Assembly: GCA_038496675.1 (NCBI GenBank)
Contig: CM076650.1
Span: 13,327,703 to 13,391,702, forward strand
Direction of reading: 5' to 3'
DNA length: 64,000 bases
DNA from: Rachycentron canadum
Lineage: Eukaryota > Chordata > Actinopteri > Carangiformes > Rachycentridae
Each line of letters starts with the position of its first letter. Within the stretch, counting starts at the first letter, position 1. The notes under the pieces were generated by a model. That model was not told where the DNA came from and searched no databases. It saw only the letters and a program-made list of their open reading frames with translations. This document shows, in pieces, positions 25,346 through 37,800 of this stretch. Made by a program: the position numbers and the translations under genes.

Positions 25346-26354
25346 TAATGAATGAGTTTGAACCTTGTTGTTCATTGTTGGCCTAGTGTGGGGACGAAGA
25401 GAATCTCCTGCTGTGTGTGTTAAACTTGAAGTTAAACATTTTCTTAGTGAGGCAGATTGACAGATTATTACAGTAATTGTGACATCTAGAATAAATACAG
25501 AAATCTTAAACAAATTCTTTAAACAAATATATTTAAAGAGTTAAGGACAAGGGCTGAACAGTCTTTGGTCTCAGTGACTACTTTTACAATGTCTGTCACT
25601 CAATTTTAACATGCTCATACTGTATCTAACAGCAGTAAAAACACACCTCTCAACTACATATTTACCTTACACATACAACAAGTGTTTAAGCACCATTTTT
25701 AAAAAATGATATAGAAGTCCAGAACTTTAAAAGTGTAGGTCAAGATGAGAAGAAACGTAAAGTAGCTGTTGTAGTGTCCCAGAACCACTCTCCACCTCAT
25801 CCTCTCACATTACCTCCTAAACTTACTAATTATTAAAACTTTGCAGTGGCAAACATGGGAAGAGAATTGCTTATTGGGCAAAACCAAATAATATAATTAA
25901 TCATATTATTACAACACCTCTAAAGTATTGGATTCCATCCATGCTATTTCTCCACCCCACTGACATGGCTGCTGCCTTATTCAGATAAATTGGAATTACC
26001 AAGCACTTGGTTTGAGTGACTTAATAAATATGGGTAAATGCAGATTATGATATATTGGAGCTTTTTGTCCTTCAGAATTGTTAAATTAAATATGTCACAC
26101 TTTATCAGTTTTCATACTGAGATGTTTTCCACACTTGCATTACCTTTGAGGCCCAGCAGGGGGGACCACCAGGTTGATCTGCTTCTCTTATGTGAAGCTG
26201 TCAGAGCAGCAGCTTGTTGATTAAAGATTAAACATGTTGTATGTCCTATGTAAGTTTTGAGATTTGAGAAGAGATGATATTTTTTGTTAAGCTAAGCAAG
26301 TGATTAAGTTAAACAAAACATCTTTACACAGTTAAATTCACAAGACAGAACAAG
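25346..26354. other. intergenic spacer between convergent genes
   Basis: About 1 kb without recognised exons between the distal camk2d poly(A) signals and the ank2 poly(A) site. Tail-to-tail layout means both transcription units end here. Confidence 0.6.
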
Positions 26355-28228
26355 ATACACCACTATGCATTTGTAGACTTTTATTCTCTATCAGCCATAA
26401 ACACTGCAGCCGTTTTTTTTTTTGTTTTTTTGAATTTTGATACAGTAATACATGCCCTCATAGATATTTATATATGCATCGTATATTTATATAACTGTCA
26501 TCATCAAAGAAAAGGGATGCTGATTTTTAAAATTAAAAGCATATCTGTCACAGTGAACTTCCACTAGTTTGCATTTTACATTTTTTTTAAATACACAAAG
26601 TAAACAGTGATAGTGAAATAAATACATTACATGTTGTAGATACATACAGTAGCGATACTCAGAGCTGTGAATAATTGTATATCTAAGCTCTCAACCTGCC
26701 TCATTATGTGTGTCTCTGGTGTATCCTTATCTTGTATTTATCATCTGTCTCTGTGGCTAAGATATAATTTACTTCATATCCTGTGCACAAAAAGCAAGGA
26801 GGCGTTCCCTCCTGACATTCAGGAGTGCAAATGCAGAGTGTGTAAAATAAACTTTTTTTTTCTTTGCTGAAAGAAACAAACTCTTTTACAACACACACAG
26901 ACTCATTCACTCACAAACACCCACCACACAACTGTCAATGTCTGGTCCGACACTTTCTGGTTCAAAGGATAAACTGATAAAGTTAAACATTAAATAAAGC
27001 AGAAACACTACTTTGAATGTCACTGAAGGTTCTTATTGGCATTCAAACTAAAGATTAAATAAGTTCTCTATATCAACTAGTAAGCTAAAATCAGAATCAA
27101 AAAATAAACTCTGAAATAAGACATCCTCAAACATCTGCATCTAAAATCACCAAGTGCCCATTTCCAAACAGTTGTCAAAGCAGTATTTCACTCAACACAT
27201 GCATAGACAAACTCAAACATAGAGGAGCTACAGTGCAATCTCACTCACACATTCACCAACCATACAATACGAGCCAAGATCAACAATTTAAGAAGAAAAG
27301 CAAAAAAAAACAAAAAAACAAAAAAAACAGATTTTCAGAATTAAACATAACAGCACAAAAAGACAGACAACAGACACAGATGGGGGAGCGAGGCAGAAGG
27401 GCAATCCATGGAACTACAAAGCAGTCAAAGCTAGGATCATAATGACAGATGTTGATTAGTCATGCCTGCTCTACTTAACATGAGTGCTTATTAATTCCTA
27501 GGCTACAGATGTTCAGTAATGTCTAGATTATAGGTAATACATAATTCCCAAAGACGGAGTACACATGGCCTACACAAAACACAGCAGCAGCAGTTAAAGT
27601 CAGTGTTGGATACAGTCTGGTTTTCTCTGTGTGACATCTTGACCACCTGACTTAAAAAGCAGAGAGGCTAGTACAGTGAGTAAGACAGTTTTTCAGTTAG
27701 CAATATCTGAGAAACTCTGGTTGTGAGAGGCAGTGCAGTGTGAAATATTGTCTTTCAGTCCAAGCACCTACTCAGCGAGTTAGTGCCAGTATTTTGCAGG
27801 TAAAATGTTTTTTACCTTCAAGAGGTTTGTGAGTTAGTTGATGTAAATAGTATCCCACTGTTTTCTTTGTTTTGTTTTGTTTTTTCTTTGCTCTACCACA
27901 GAATCAGGACAAAAGTATCAAAGACAATTCAGACATGGAAAGTTAAACGAATCAGGAAAACAACAAAAGGCTTTCTTTGGTCACAAAAAAGGCAAAACAA
28001 CATCAGAACATGAAAAGAAAAATCATGAATACATAACGCCAGCCAGGGAAGAAAACTCCAAATTGTGAACAAAATGTCATCCTCCATGACTTAAATGGGA
28101 AGACTGTGGTAGCTTTGAGGTGCTGTGGTGCACACTGGGATTGCAGTTGGCTAATGCATAGGATTAGGGTGGACTTTAGCATGGACAAAGCCAGGGAGTC
28201 GTTTTAGGGGGTAGTGTTACATATTCTT
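26355..28228 (-). other. ank2: ank2 3' UTR
   Basis: About 1.9 kb after the stop, AT-rich, with no coding exon. The likely end is set by the poly(A) signal at 26380-26385 and a following GT-rich stretch. Confidence 0.7.
26380..26385 (-). terminator. candidate poly(A) signal for ank2
   Basis: AATAAA on the - strand, followed 10-30 nt on by TAGTGGTGTATCTTGTTCTG, a good GU-rich downstream element. Confidence 0.65.
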
Positions 28229-28418
28229 CTACTCTTCCTCCTCCACCTCCTTGTCTTCTTTGTAGTAACGGTGAAAGAGCTGGTGGAGATGCTGCTGGAG
28301 ATCATGTGGTTTTGACCCTTTTCTGGGACTGTCCACACGCTCTAGAAGAACCTGTTTGCGCTGCCCAGCTCCCTTCACTACTGCTCGTCTGAGGGTGCCA
28401 CCTTTACGCATGTGAGCC
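28229..28418 (-). CDS. ank2: ank2 terminal coding exon
   Basis: Entered in phase 2 after CATCTCCAG and ending at TAG (28229-28231). It encodes RAHMRKGGTLRRAVVKGAGQ, RKQVLLERVDSPRKGSKPHD, then LQQHLHQLFHRYYKEDKEVE and EEE. DLQQHL parallels the DDLQHLLEGL near the ankyrin-B C-terminus. A basic first half is followed by an acidic end. Confidence 0.9.
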
Positions 28419-29434
28419 CTGGAGATGGAGCAGAGAGGGAGGAAACAAACAGAGAAAGACAGGTCAAAATCTCAAAAACATGCACCTGTGGCTCTGTGGA
28501 AATTAAATAACAAGAAACAGATAATGCTATAGTAATAAGACACCCTGTGAGAGAGAAACCCATGCAGTACATGCATTTAGGATTTTGTGCACAGCAATTA
28601 TGTTGTTGACCAAATTCAGACTCTGTGGCACATATACAACAACTATCCCAAACAACTGGGTGACAATATATGACAACATAATGTGATTTTCTTTAATGCT
28701 GCATCAACATGAGCTACCAAAGCATCTCCACTCCTCTTTGACATAGATTGTTTGATATCTGTGAATGAGGGAAGAACATCATGCTTCCAAAGATAGTCCC
28801 TCATTTGGTGTTTTGATGATGGTAGAGGTCTGATGGGTACAGAGGCCACCGCATATGATTTACATCATTTTCATGGACCCGGTCCCCTCATGGAATAATC
28901 TACATTTAGGCGTCTCCGCTCATTTATTCAAGGTTTTCCTTTGATTTCTACACCTCGTTGATAACAAGTACTGACACTAAGCTAAAACTTATTGAACACA
29001 CTATTTTTGTGTTGCTGTGCCTCCTGTTCAGGTTCCTAATTATGTGGAATACTTAGGGCTATTCAGCACCAAAAGGGTATTTGCTTCACCTCTCCTCTCT
29101 GAGGTTTCAGGAATGACCATACATAATAATACACAGCAAAAGAAAATTATGAAAGAACTAAAACTATGATTTGCTAAATCATGCATGACCTGAACCACAC
29201 CATAATGTTACAATAGAATGATAGCTGCAAAATTGTTCTAAAAAAATTGTTGTGCTTGATTGAGGATAAAAAATCTCTCAGTGCGCTACCTGACCAATTG
29301 GATACTGAAATATTAGTCAGAAATTAGTAGAACAAATAAAATAAAAGCACAGCTGTCAAAAATTTCACACTCACAAAAATACAAGTAGTCACACAAAGAC
29401 ATAATCAAACAGGTGCACTCCAGCTCCCACACAC
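28419..29434 (-). other. ank2: last ank2 intron
   Basis: About 1 kb without recognised features. Confidence 0.6.
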
Positions 29435-29526
29435 CTCCTGACCACAATTCCATCTTCTTTGACAGTTTCTCTTTCTATCACATGAGGGAGCTTTGTTCTG
29501 GCAAAACCACTTAAATACCCTAGTGC
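29435..29526 (-). CDS. ank2: ank2 tail exon (ALGYLSGFARTKLP)
   Basis: 92 nt, phase 0 to 2: ALGYLSGFARTKLPHVIERE and TVKEDGIVVR. It matches mammalian ALSYTGSHVKVHVPSLTEKE. The acceptor is CCTCCAG; the nearer CACTAG would put a stop in frame and was set aside. Confidence 0.88.
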
Positions 29527-29732
29527 CTGGAGGTGTACGAAAGAGAAAATAGTCTTCACTTAAATTATAATGATTTAGTAATGAATTGTGCCTGAAATAA
29601 TTTTATAGGGAAGTACAGTAGTTAAGATACAGCTAATAAAGTCCTCATTACATACAGTACACCAGCTAAGCATCAGGTTTACATCTGCTTACTCTTGGAT
29701 ATGGAATAATGGTGACAAGGTGGTTAACAAAC

Positions 29733-29906
29733 CTCTTCAAAGTCATCTTGGGCTGAAGGGAGGTCAGAGGCCAAAGACGGATCGCCCTGGTGTGTCATCG
29801 TCCTTTCACCCTCCACTACTGTTGTCCTCTCTGTCCGACTGACTTTACAGCCCTCACCTGTCTCCAGCCTCGATGATGAGAAACCCTCAGATTCAGTAAA
29901 TGTTAC
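29733..29906 (-). CDS. ank2: ank2 tail exon (VTFTESEGFSSS)
   Basis: 174 nt, phase 0/0: VTFTESEGFSSSRLETGEGC, KVSRTERTTVVEGERTMTHQ and GDPSLASDLPSAQDDFEE. DPSLASDLPSAQDDFEE is nearly the mammalian DSSLATDLPSAKDDFEE. Confidence 0.95.
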
Positions 29907-30056
29907 CTAGGTCAAAAGAAAAAGTTAGTGATTATTTAAGGGTCATTTATACCATTATCAATATAAATGTTGGTTTGTCTGATATGTTCTACCAGAAATA
30001 GGCTTTGAAGACTATTATAATGAACAAACAAACAAAATAATATACAAGACACAAAC

Positions 30057-30221
30057 CTCAGTATGGTCCCCCTCACTCTTCAGTACGGTCCGCTTCACAA
30101 CCTTGGAGTATCCATCTCCCTCTCCCATACTGATGGACCCTTGAGGAGCTCCCTCTATTGACACCTCTTCAAGCTCCCCGCCATCAGCAGAAACACACTT
30201 ACGAATAATTTTACGGGTAAC
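30057..30221 (-). CDS. ank2: ank2 tail exon (VTRKIIRKCV)
   Basis: 165 nt, phase 0/0: VTRKIIRKCVSADGGELEEV, SIEGAPQGSISMGEGDGYSK and VVKRTVLKSEGDHTE. VTRKIIRRYV is the core obscurin-binding motif of mammalian ankyrin-B; the tyrosine is cysteine here. Confidence 0.95.
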
Positions 30222-30450
30222 CTAAGGAAGAACATGTGTTGGGGGCAAGGCTTTCGTTTATAGGAAAAGGTTATTGTCTACATGCATTTAATTGCATTTT
30301 CCAGCATCCTGTGTCTGAATGAAATTGAGCAACAATGCAAAAAAGAGCCATTGGTATTTAACAACAACTTTTCTTTGTCAAGCTGTGGTTGTTGTCAATA
30401 AAATTTAAAAACTGCCATGTGCTATATGCATAACAGCTGATGTGCTTTAC

Positions 30451-30534
30451 CCTTTTGACGACAACATGTCCATTTTCATCCCTGTACTTTTCTTCTGTCA
30501 CTGACTGAGTAGGGAGATCAGGCATTTCATCGGC
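30451..30534 (-). CDS. ank2: ank2 tail exon (ADEMPDLPTQSVTEEKY)
   Basis: 84 nt, phase 0/0: ADEMPDLPTQSVTEEKYRDE and NGHVVVKR. It parallels mammalian DDMPEIPPETVTEEEYIDEH. Confidence 0.95.
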
Positions 30535-31018
30535 CTGTAAGGGGAACAAGACAAACAATAATCAGGAATGCTAACTTTGTAATGGCTAATGTTAACTTGT
30601 TTAATTCTCTACTTCAAAAAGAAAGTGCCAACACATGTTAGAGAAAAAATAGGATCCAAGACTTGCATATTAGGTTGTAATTCAATGACAGAATATGACA
30701 GAATAAGGACTTTAGGATACAGGAAACAAACTGGCATTCTCAGGGAAAAAAGGTTATGTTGTCAAATAAACCAACAAAGAAATGTTCACAGCAGCATGAA
30801 ACACCTCCAGGAGGCCCAGCTATCTATGCAAATTAAGTGTTAAACCCTTATTTTCATAAACACATTTTCCACCCACTTTGATGAAACTAAAGGTTGTTAG
30901 ACAATAACAACAATAACATATTTCAACTTGACATTGAAGACCTAGCGTGATTAAAGTTGCACTGTGAAAACCACACCCTCCATGCTCATTTAAAACACCA
31001 TACTAGATGTACAGATAC

Positions 31019-31108
31019 CTGAATGACAACTCTCCTTCGAACTACTCTGGTGGTCAAAAATTCATCATCTGAACTTTCTGACATTGATCCAAGCTCTGCC
31101 GTGATCTC
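31019..31108 (-). CDS. ank2: ank2 tail exon (TTRVVRRRVVIQ)
   Basis: 90 nt, phase 0/0: EITAELGSMSESSDDEFLTT and RVVRRRVVIQ. RVVRRRVIIQ-like stretches occur in the obscurin/titin-binding-related part of vertebrate ankyrins. Confidence 0.93.
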
Positions 31109-31594
31109 CTGACCAAGCAACAGAAATCCATTGAGATTTAATGAATGACAATGTATGAATTCTGTGTGCAGCAAAGTAAGCAATAAGCAGAGTGACATAG
31201 TGCACTTTCCATTGATTTTGAGAACTTAATTTTAATGTCTCACATTGGAAAGTACAACATGACAGTCTGTAGTTTGGAAAAATATTTGCAAAATATACCA
31301 TGCTTTTACTTAATTAAGGAACTTAAGTGCTAATTGTCATGAAAAAATATGTAGCTTATGCTATGCTGTAAGAGATACAGCTGGTTACAGGCAACAAAGA
31401 GACATGCTGAGTTAGGATTGGTTAAATCTGAAATCAAAACAAAATGAAGGTTATAAGGAGTTTTAGATAATCTAATGACTCCATATGACCAGAGGGTAAG
31501 CAGTCATTCCTCTTTTAAGCAAATATCATATTTGGTTAAGCTCAGCTCTGGGGAAAACTTGCAGGTTGGAGTGGTTTACCAAATCTCATCTTAC

Positions 31595-33397
31595 CCTTGT
31601 CAGAGAATTAACTGTATCATCATATGCCCCAATTTCACAGACAGGAGGCAGGGGTGAAGCCTCACACAAGGTGAATTCCTCATCAGATGCTTCTGAATAG
31701 TGTATTAATTCTTCGCTCTCTTCGTGAATATTATGAAGGGGCTCATGGACAAAAGGAGCATCCTCATAATCTTCACTTCCAGAGGACAATAGCACTCCAT
31801 CATTCACCTTTTTCTGCACTCTAGAATAGCTGAGATGATCTTGGGGCTGACCTCCACTTGACCTTATTCTTGACTTTTGTTCATCAGACTCTGTCTCTGA
31901 CAAATCTGATGTAGCTTGTTTGCAGTCAAAGTAAGGCTCTGGGTCAGAGTATTCAATAGTAGGGCTGTCTTCACGGCTACATGCTACCTCTGCATAGCCT
32001 GGAAGTGTGCGGGTATACATGCTTGTGGGAGAAAAGATCTCTGCGTATCCAGGTCGGATGCTATACTCTTCATCAGAAGTAATTTCTGCTTTGGGTTTAA
32101 CTGAAGTGGGCTGCGATGGAAATGACTCATTGTCTACTGGAGTAAGAGATTCTTCTGAATAATGTCCACTGGTCCTTGGTCTATCCTCATCTGAAGATGT
32201 CTCAAGGCTCTCAGAGCAGGGGTATGGGATCAGTTCCTCAAAGCTAAAATGTCGTGCAGATGTAACTGTCTTGGGAGTCAAATCAGAAAGAGACTGAGAA
32301 GACAGATCTTCAGTCTGAATGTCTTCAGTAGAAGTCCCCTCCCATAAATGTGTAAGTGGATCTTGGAGACTCTGTGTTGATGTTTCCTCTTTCAAGCCCC
32401 TTGTGTCATTGGATAATGAAACTAATTCTTTATTAGAATGAAGAATGTGAGATGTTGAGTCTTCTTCATGTAGATTAGCCAGACTGTGTTCAGGTATGTT
32501 GGACTGACTCTTCGCAGATATTTGCGAGAAAGATACTGAAGAAACTGTCTCAGCATCTTCACCATTTTTGCTGGACTGGGATATGTCTAAAGGAAAACTT
32601 GAGTTCAATGATGGTTCCATTGCTTTACAAAATCTTTGAGGAGATTCTGGGATTGAGAGAGGCTCAGTAGGTGATACGGGACTGTCATTTGATTGACTAA
32701 GATTTACTGGGACACTTCTTTCTGGGGATTTTGTTGGATTGGGAGAAACTGAAACAAATTCAGGTTCATCTTGAATGGATGTCTGGAAATGTGCAGGCTG
32801 TGTGACTCCTGCACTTGTGCAGTTAGTTTCATCTGCAAGCTGTACAATAGAAAACATACTGACTCTTATAATATGACTATCGTCTATAGGGCATTGATCT
32901 TCAGGTGGAAGGTCTTCAAACTTGTACATTTGATCAACTTTAGGGCTTTCATCACTGGAATCTGACAGAGGTGGGTCTGGTCTAAACTTGAGTTTCATCT
33001 CCTCCAGCTCTGACAGCAGCTGATCAAGCTGAGGGGACCCAGACCCTGGTGGTGTTGGAGTAGATTCTGAGGACATGATGATTTTATCATCTTGACTGTC
33101 TTGAGCTGTTTGACAAAATGGGGTCGATGGGCCTGGTTTAGCTAAGCAAAAATCATCACTTTGTTTTTGGAGTTTTTCCTGTGGTGAGCTACTTTGGTTG
33201 GTCAATAGGATTTCAGATCCTGTTTTAATTAGGTCTGATGTACCTGGGATTTGCAATTCTAGATTTTCAGTGGAAAGTGTGTTTGAATCATTTGCCGAGG
33301 GTGGCATCTTGGTTGGAAAGACCTGATTCAGTCCTAAACCAACAACTTTTTGTTTTGAAGATTCTGAAAGATTTGTCTTGAAAGATGATGTTGATAC
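31595..33397 (-). CDS. ank2: third large ank2 exon (601 codons)
   Basis: 1803 nt, phase 0/0, acceptor TTCTTGCAG and donor GTAAGA. It starts VSTSSFKTNLSESSKQKVVG and ends YDDTVNSLTR. The product is acidic and Ser/Thr-rich with SP/TP sites; the last third (HFSFEELIPYPCSESLETSS, SIRPGYAEIFSPTSMYTRTL, PGYAEVACSREDSPTIEYSD) looks less random and has a repeated PGYAE. It precedes the obscurin/titin-binding-like exons. I cannot assign a known domain. Confidence 0.88.
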
Positions 33398-34557
33398 CTG
33401 CAAGAAATAATACAGTGGAGTGGGAAAAAATTATGAACAAATACGATTTTTTTTGGTGATGAAAGCTCAAATGACTCAAATGAAGCATGCATTTGTCAAG
33501 GACAGCTGCTGGTTTCATACACAGAAGTAATGTCTCAAATGAGGAAATTCTTTTATATCACACTTGCATTTAGGCCATTCGCAGTAGTAGTCTATCAATA
33601 CATGTTCATAGCATTAATGTAACACACAGATAGACATGACTGATTAAGATATGAATTTTTTTGAGATATTCTTGATAACAGCACATTTAAAGATATTGCA
33701 TTGACAACAACAGTGACAACACAATATCATTAAAGCAGGGCACAAATGAAGTTGAGTCAAAATCAGGATTTTGTGTAAGATGAAGGTGGACATGCGTCAT
33801 TTTACACAAATTTTAATTAGACGGTTGCAGTCCTGTTATAACGCAAGAGAAGGAAACACTAATTCCCATAAAAACCCACTATTTCGCAGTATTTGCCAAA
33901 GTCAAACGCTATTATTGCCTGTTCTGCTGCAGGTTAGCTGCATCTCCAAAGAGAGATTATATTGTTATTTACAACAAAAACCCGCAGCCAAAAGGCAGAC
34001 GTCTTCATTAACACTATTTAACATTTATAAAGGGATATTTTTGTAAAAGAAAAACAAACGAAAAAACTAAATAATTTAAAGAGTACAATCAGAAAAAAAT
34101 CTATGTCTATGAGAAGACATAATGTGGGAGAAGGCACTATAGTACTATACAGCTTTGTGCAATTATTACAGTGATTACAGTAGATTGTAATGAAGTAAAT
34201 GTATGGCATATAGACAACATATGATAAAAGCACTTGAATCCCCTTGTTGCAGTCAGGTCAGGTGAGCTAAAGGTATCACTGGTTAGCTCTCTATCTGTGT
34301 AGTTTGTGAGAATGGTCCATACCAGGGAAAGAAGCTCATGTCACTAAGACAGGGCCACTCTGTAATTTCTATTAGTTGTGCTTCACTGAGAGATCATTCA
34401 TTCTACTCTAATGCAAACATGCCACAGCAAGACAGTTAAGCCCTTGTGGGAAAGCTTTAGGCAAGAGTTCTACATGAACAATTTTAGTATTGCCATATTC
34501 ACTGATTTTGAAAGCAACACTGCAATCACTGCTGGGCAAGAGTTTGTGCTGGCTTAC
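33398..34557 (-). other. ank2: ank2 intron between large tail exons
   Basis: About 1.1 kb. I looked for a small exon of phase 1 to 0 that would reconcile the flanking frames and did not find a convincing one. Confidence 0.5.
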
Positions 34558-34808
34558 CGACACCATGGAACTTGCTCTTGCTCTTGACCTCACTCAGGGA
34601 TTTTCTTTTCATGTTCTTGGAAATCAAATCTTGGTGTTGTGTCACCTTTAATTGTGATTGAGGATCTGTCCATATATTTTCATGCATAAGTTGTCTTCCA
34701 TTCACTGATTCTCTTTTTGGTCGAGTTTGTTCGTTGGAAACATCCTTTAGCCAGATAGCATGATGAAATCCAAAATTTTGCACAACAGATGGAATGTGAC
34801 TCAACTCA
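34558..34808 (-). CDS. ank2: possible ank2 exon with unresolved frame
   Basis: Open frame encoding SELSHIPSVVQNFGFHHAIW, LKDVSNEQTRPKRESVNGRQ and on to SLSEVKSKSKFHGV, with a consensus donor GTAAGC at its left edge and a TTTTGCAG acceptor at its right edge. The residues look coding, but its exit phase (1) does not fit the next exon (phase 0), and its frame differs from that of the large exon it adjoins. It may be a separate exon, an alternative end (a stop follows at 34526), or part of the large exon after a frameshift. Confidence 0.4.
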
Positions 34809-34848
34809 CTGCAAAACTGACTAACTCTATGTGATGTGACTTGATCTA

Positions 34849-37800
34849 TTCTAGGTCCTTTGTTGTCCAAGGAGGAGGCTTGACAAAACAAGACTGGTCA
34901 TTTGTGTTTGACAAAGGTGCTGTGGATCTTGTCTCACTTGTTCTAGATGGTGGTATCACCATTTCAGGATGTGAATCTCTTCCTGTCAGATTGAGGACTG
35001 TAGAATGGGATAGAGAGGAATCATGTGATGATTTTGAGTCTGCTCTGTTTTCAAAATGACAAGATCTGACTGGGCTATGTGGTTCTTCTACACTGACTTC
35101 TAGACCTTCAAATTTGTTTTGATGACATGCCTGCTCAGACCACTGACCAGCTAAATCTTCAAAGTAATTAACCTTATCACAGAAATATTTTTGTTCATGG
35201 ATTGGTTCATGTGTGTGTGCCAGAAACCTCTCAGAGACTGGCTTAAATGCAAGTTTACTGTCTATGGTAACAGTGCAATCTGGGAGATTTTGTCCACATG
35301 GCAACTGGTTTAAAACTTCATCTAAATCTCCTTTATATTCAAGAATTGGAGGCGTAGATGGTCGTAAGGCAGATAGCCAGTAGTCAAGGAATGACTGTGA
35401 GTACTCATTATCTGATGACATACTGTTGAAGTGCTCATGAAATTCACTGTAAATCGCAATGGATTGAGGTGAATCTGGTCTCATCACATCAAACGAAGTA
35501 TCATGACATGAATCTGAGAAATCTTTCTTCAATAAAATGGAGTCTGGTGAAATCGATCTGTTTTCAGACAAATGCACATAACTACAAGGTTGACAGTCAA
35601 ATTGAGCAATTTGTGAGTCAGGAGAGAGGGCAGTGAACTCATCAACTGTGGCAAACGACTGTGGAGAAGGTGGCCTAAGATATGTAAATAAGCAAGCTGA
35701 GGATAAAGGACTTCCATGATCTGAATGTAATATTTCAGGTGACGATGGCGTATAATCTGAAAAAGAAAGACTCTCATTAAGCTGACATTCCTCAGCATCT
35801 TTATAAGAACTTGAGAATCTGGTGGCATCTGGTGAAACAGAAACTGTGTTCACAGCATTTGACAATAGAAATACATCTGGTATGTTGTCTGCTGATATGC
35901 AATGAGAAAACCTTGAAGAATTTTCTGAAAAAGTTGTGGTATTTCTATTGCAATGTTCTTGTGATAGAACATTACTAATGCATTGTATGGATTTTGATTG
36001 ATCAAAAAAGTATTGTCCCTTATAAAATGGATCATACACATGTGACATTAAGTTGTTAAATAAAGGATAGAGTCTCAATCCATATTCCTTAGATGATGAA
36101 ATGTTAGTGAGACTTTTCTGTAACTCATTTTTCAGAGAAATTGCACCAAAATAATTAGGAGATACATTTCGAGTTAAATTTGTTTGATTCACTTCAACCC
36201 ATGATGTGAGGGAATCAGGTGAGTCCGGTCGGTTTTCATCAAGCAATTCACCCAGGCAAATTGTGGAGTACTCAACATCTGACAATGTTGAAAGAGGTGA
36301 CACCGGTCTACTGTTAGAGTACACCAGGCATAAATCAGTGCTTTTCCAATCAGAAAATGTTGATTCTGGTGTAAACGACCTGTGCCTTGACATGTCCCCA
36401 TCGTGACCGATGTGGGGATATGTGAACTGGGGGACAGGTGAGTCAGGAGACAAGGGCCTGAGTTGACTTTCAGACACCACCGACTGGGGAGAATTCGGCC
36501 TTAAAAGGGTGAACCAATGGTCTGCGGAGGTGTAGTCCAAATCAGAAGTCACAGAGTCTGGTGACAACGCTCTAAACTCTGTTAAAAATTGTAATCTTGG
36601 ACAGTCTAGTTTTGTTTCATCTAAGGTTTTTTCAAGGCACACAGTACTATATAATGATTCAGAGAACATGAACAATATGTTGGACTGTGATTTTAATTTA
36701 TTCTTGTCATCTTCAAATGTCGCACAATTGCACTCTTTTTTCGTTTGATCTAAGGGCGTTTCTGCTTTTGGAGTCACTTTATCTGGAAACTCTAAAATGT
36801 ATTTTGGCCTTTCCACAAACTTGAAAACAGTTGGTTTGGATAATGATTTGTTTAAGAATTTGTGGCAAGTTTCCTGAGATTGTTCCTCATATTCATGATC
36901 CAAGCAAGAGTTTCTTCTTGATGCTTCTTTTAGCCAATCTAAATTTCTAGGCTCTTCCATTTCTGACGTGGTCTGATTATTATTATTTAATTCATTATTT
37001 AATTGATCTGGTGAATGTACGTATTCATTATTTTGTGGGTTCAATTTAGAAAACCAGTAATCAAGAAAAGATTGACTACCTTCCCCCTGTGTATTTGTGG
37101 CTTTGGATGACAGTAACCCAATTTGAAAGGACTCGTTTTCACTTGAATAGCTAAAATCTTCATTTGCCATACTTTTCACATTTGATTGTGTCAAAAAAGT
37201 TTCATCTGAAACAGCAAACAGTGCCTTTGGTGCTTCTTCTTCATTTGTTGTACTCGAACCTTGCAAACATAGTGGAATACAACCATTTGATGTGAGAGAT
37301 TCCTGTGGATTAAGATTTGAAGCTACAAATTCTGGTGTTAGGGGCCTCCCCTGAACCATCGCTTGACTGTAGACTGTTTTGTGTAGAGATGACATCAGCG
37401 GTGGTGAAGTCAGACTTCCACCTGAATATTGTAAATAATAATCACAATATTGGCTACTAAGTTGAGCACGGACAGGTTCTGAGAGCAAGATTTCAAGAAA
37501 TGAAAAACTGCACTGAGAAGTTTGAGATTCTGGTGTAGATGGTCGACAGTCCTTATCTGAAGATCCATATCCATCAATAGATATAATTGGGTCAGGTGAT
37601 ATTTTATCAGGAGAAACATCTTTATGCAAAAATTCATCATACTCAACAGCTGATGTCTCAGGTGAAAATGTTCTGAACTCCCCCTTTATCTGTGTACCTT
37701 CAGTCCTAGGTTTATTATATTTAGGTAACTGAGAGTCAGCAGACAAAGGCCTATAATTGTTATAAGACTCAGGGGACTCAAAATTTAAGGTGTGTGAACT

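Noticed and set aside
29435..29520. Alternative acceptor CACTAG for the ank2 exon at 29435
   Set aside because: Starting there gives GGT ATT TAA, a stop in frame. The acceptor six bases upstream gives the conserved ALGYLSG start.
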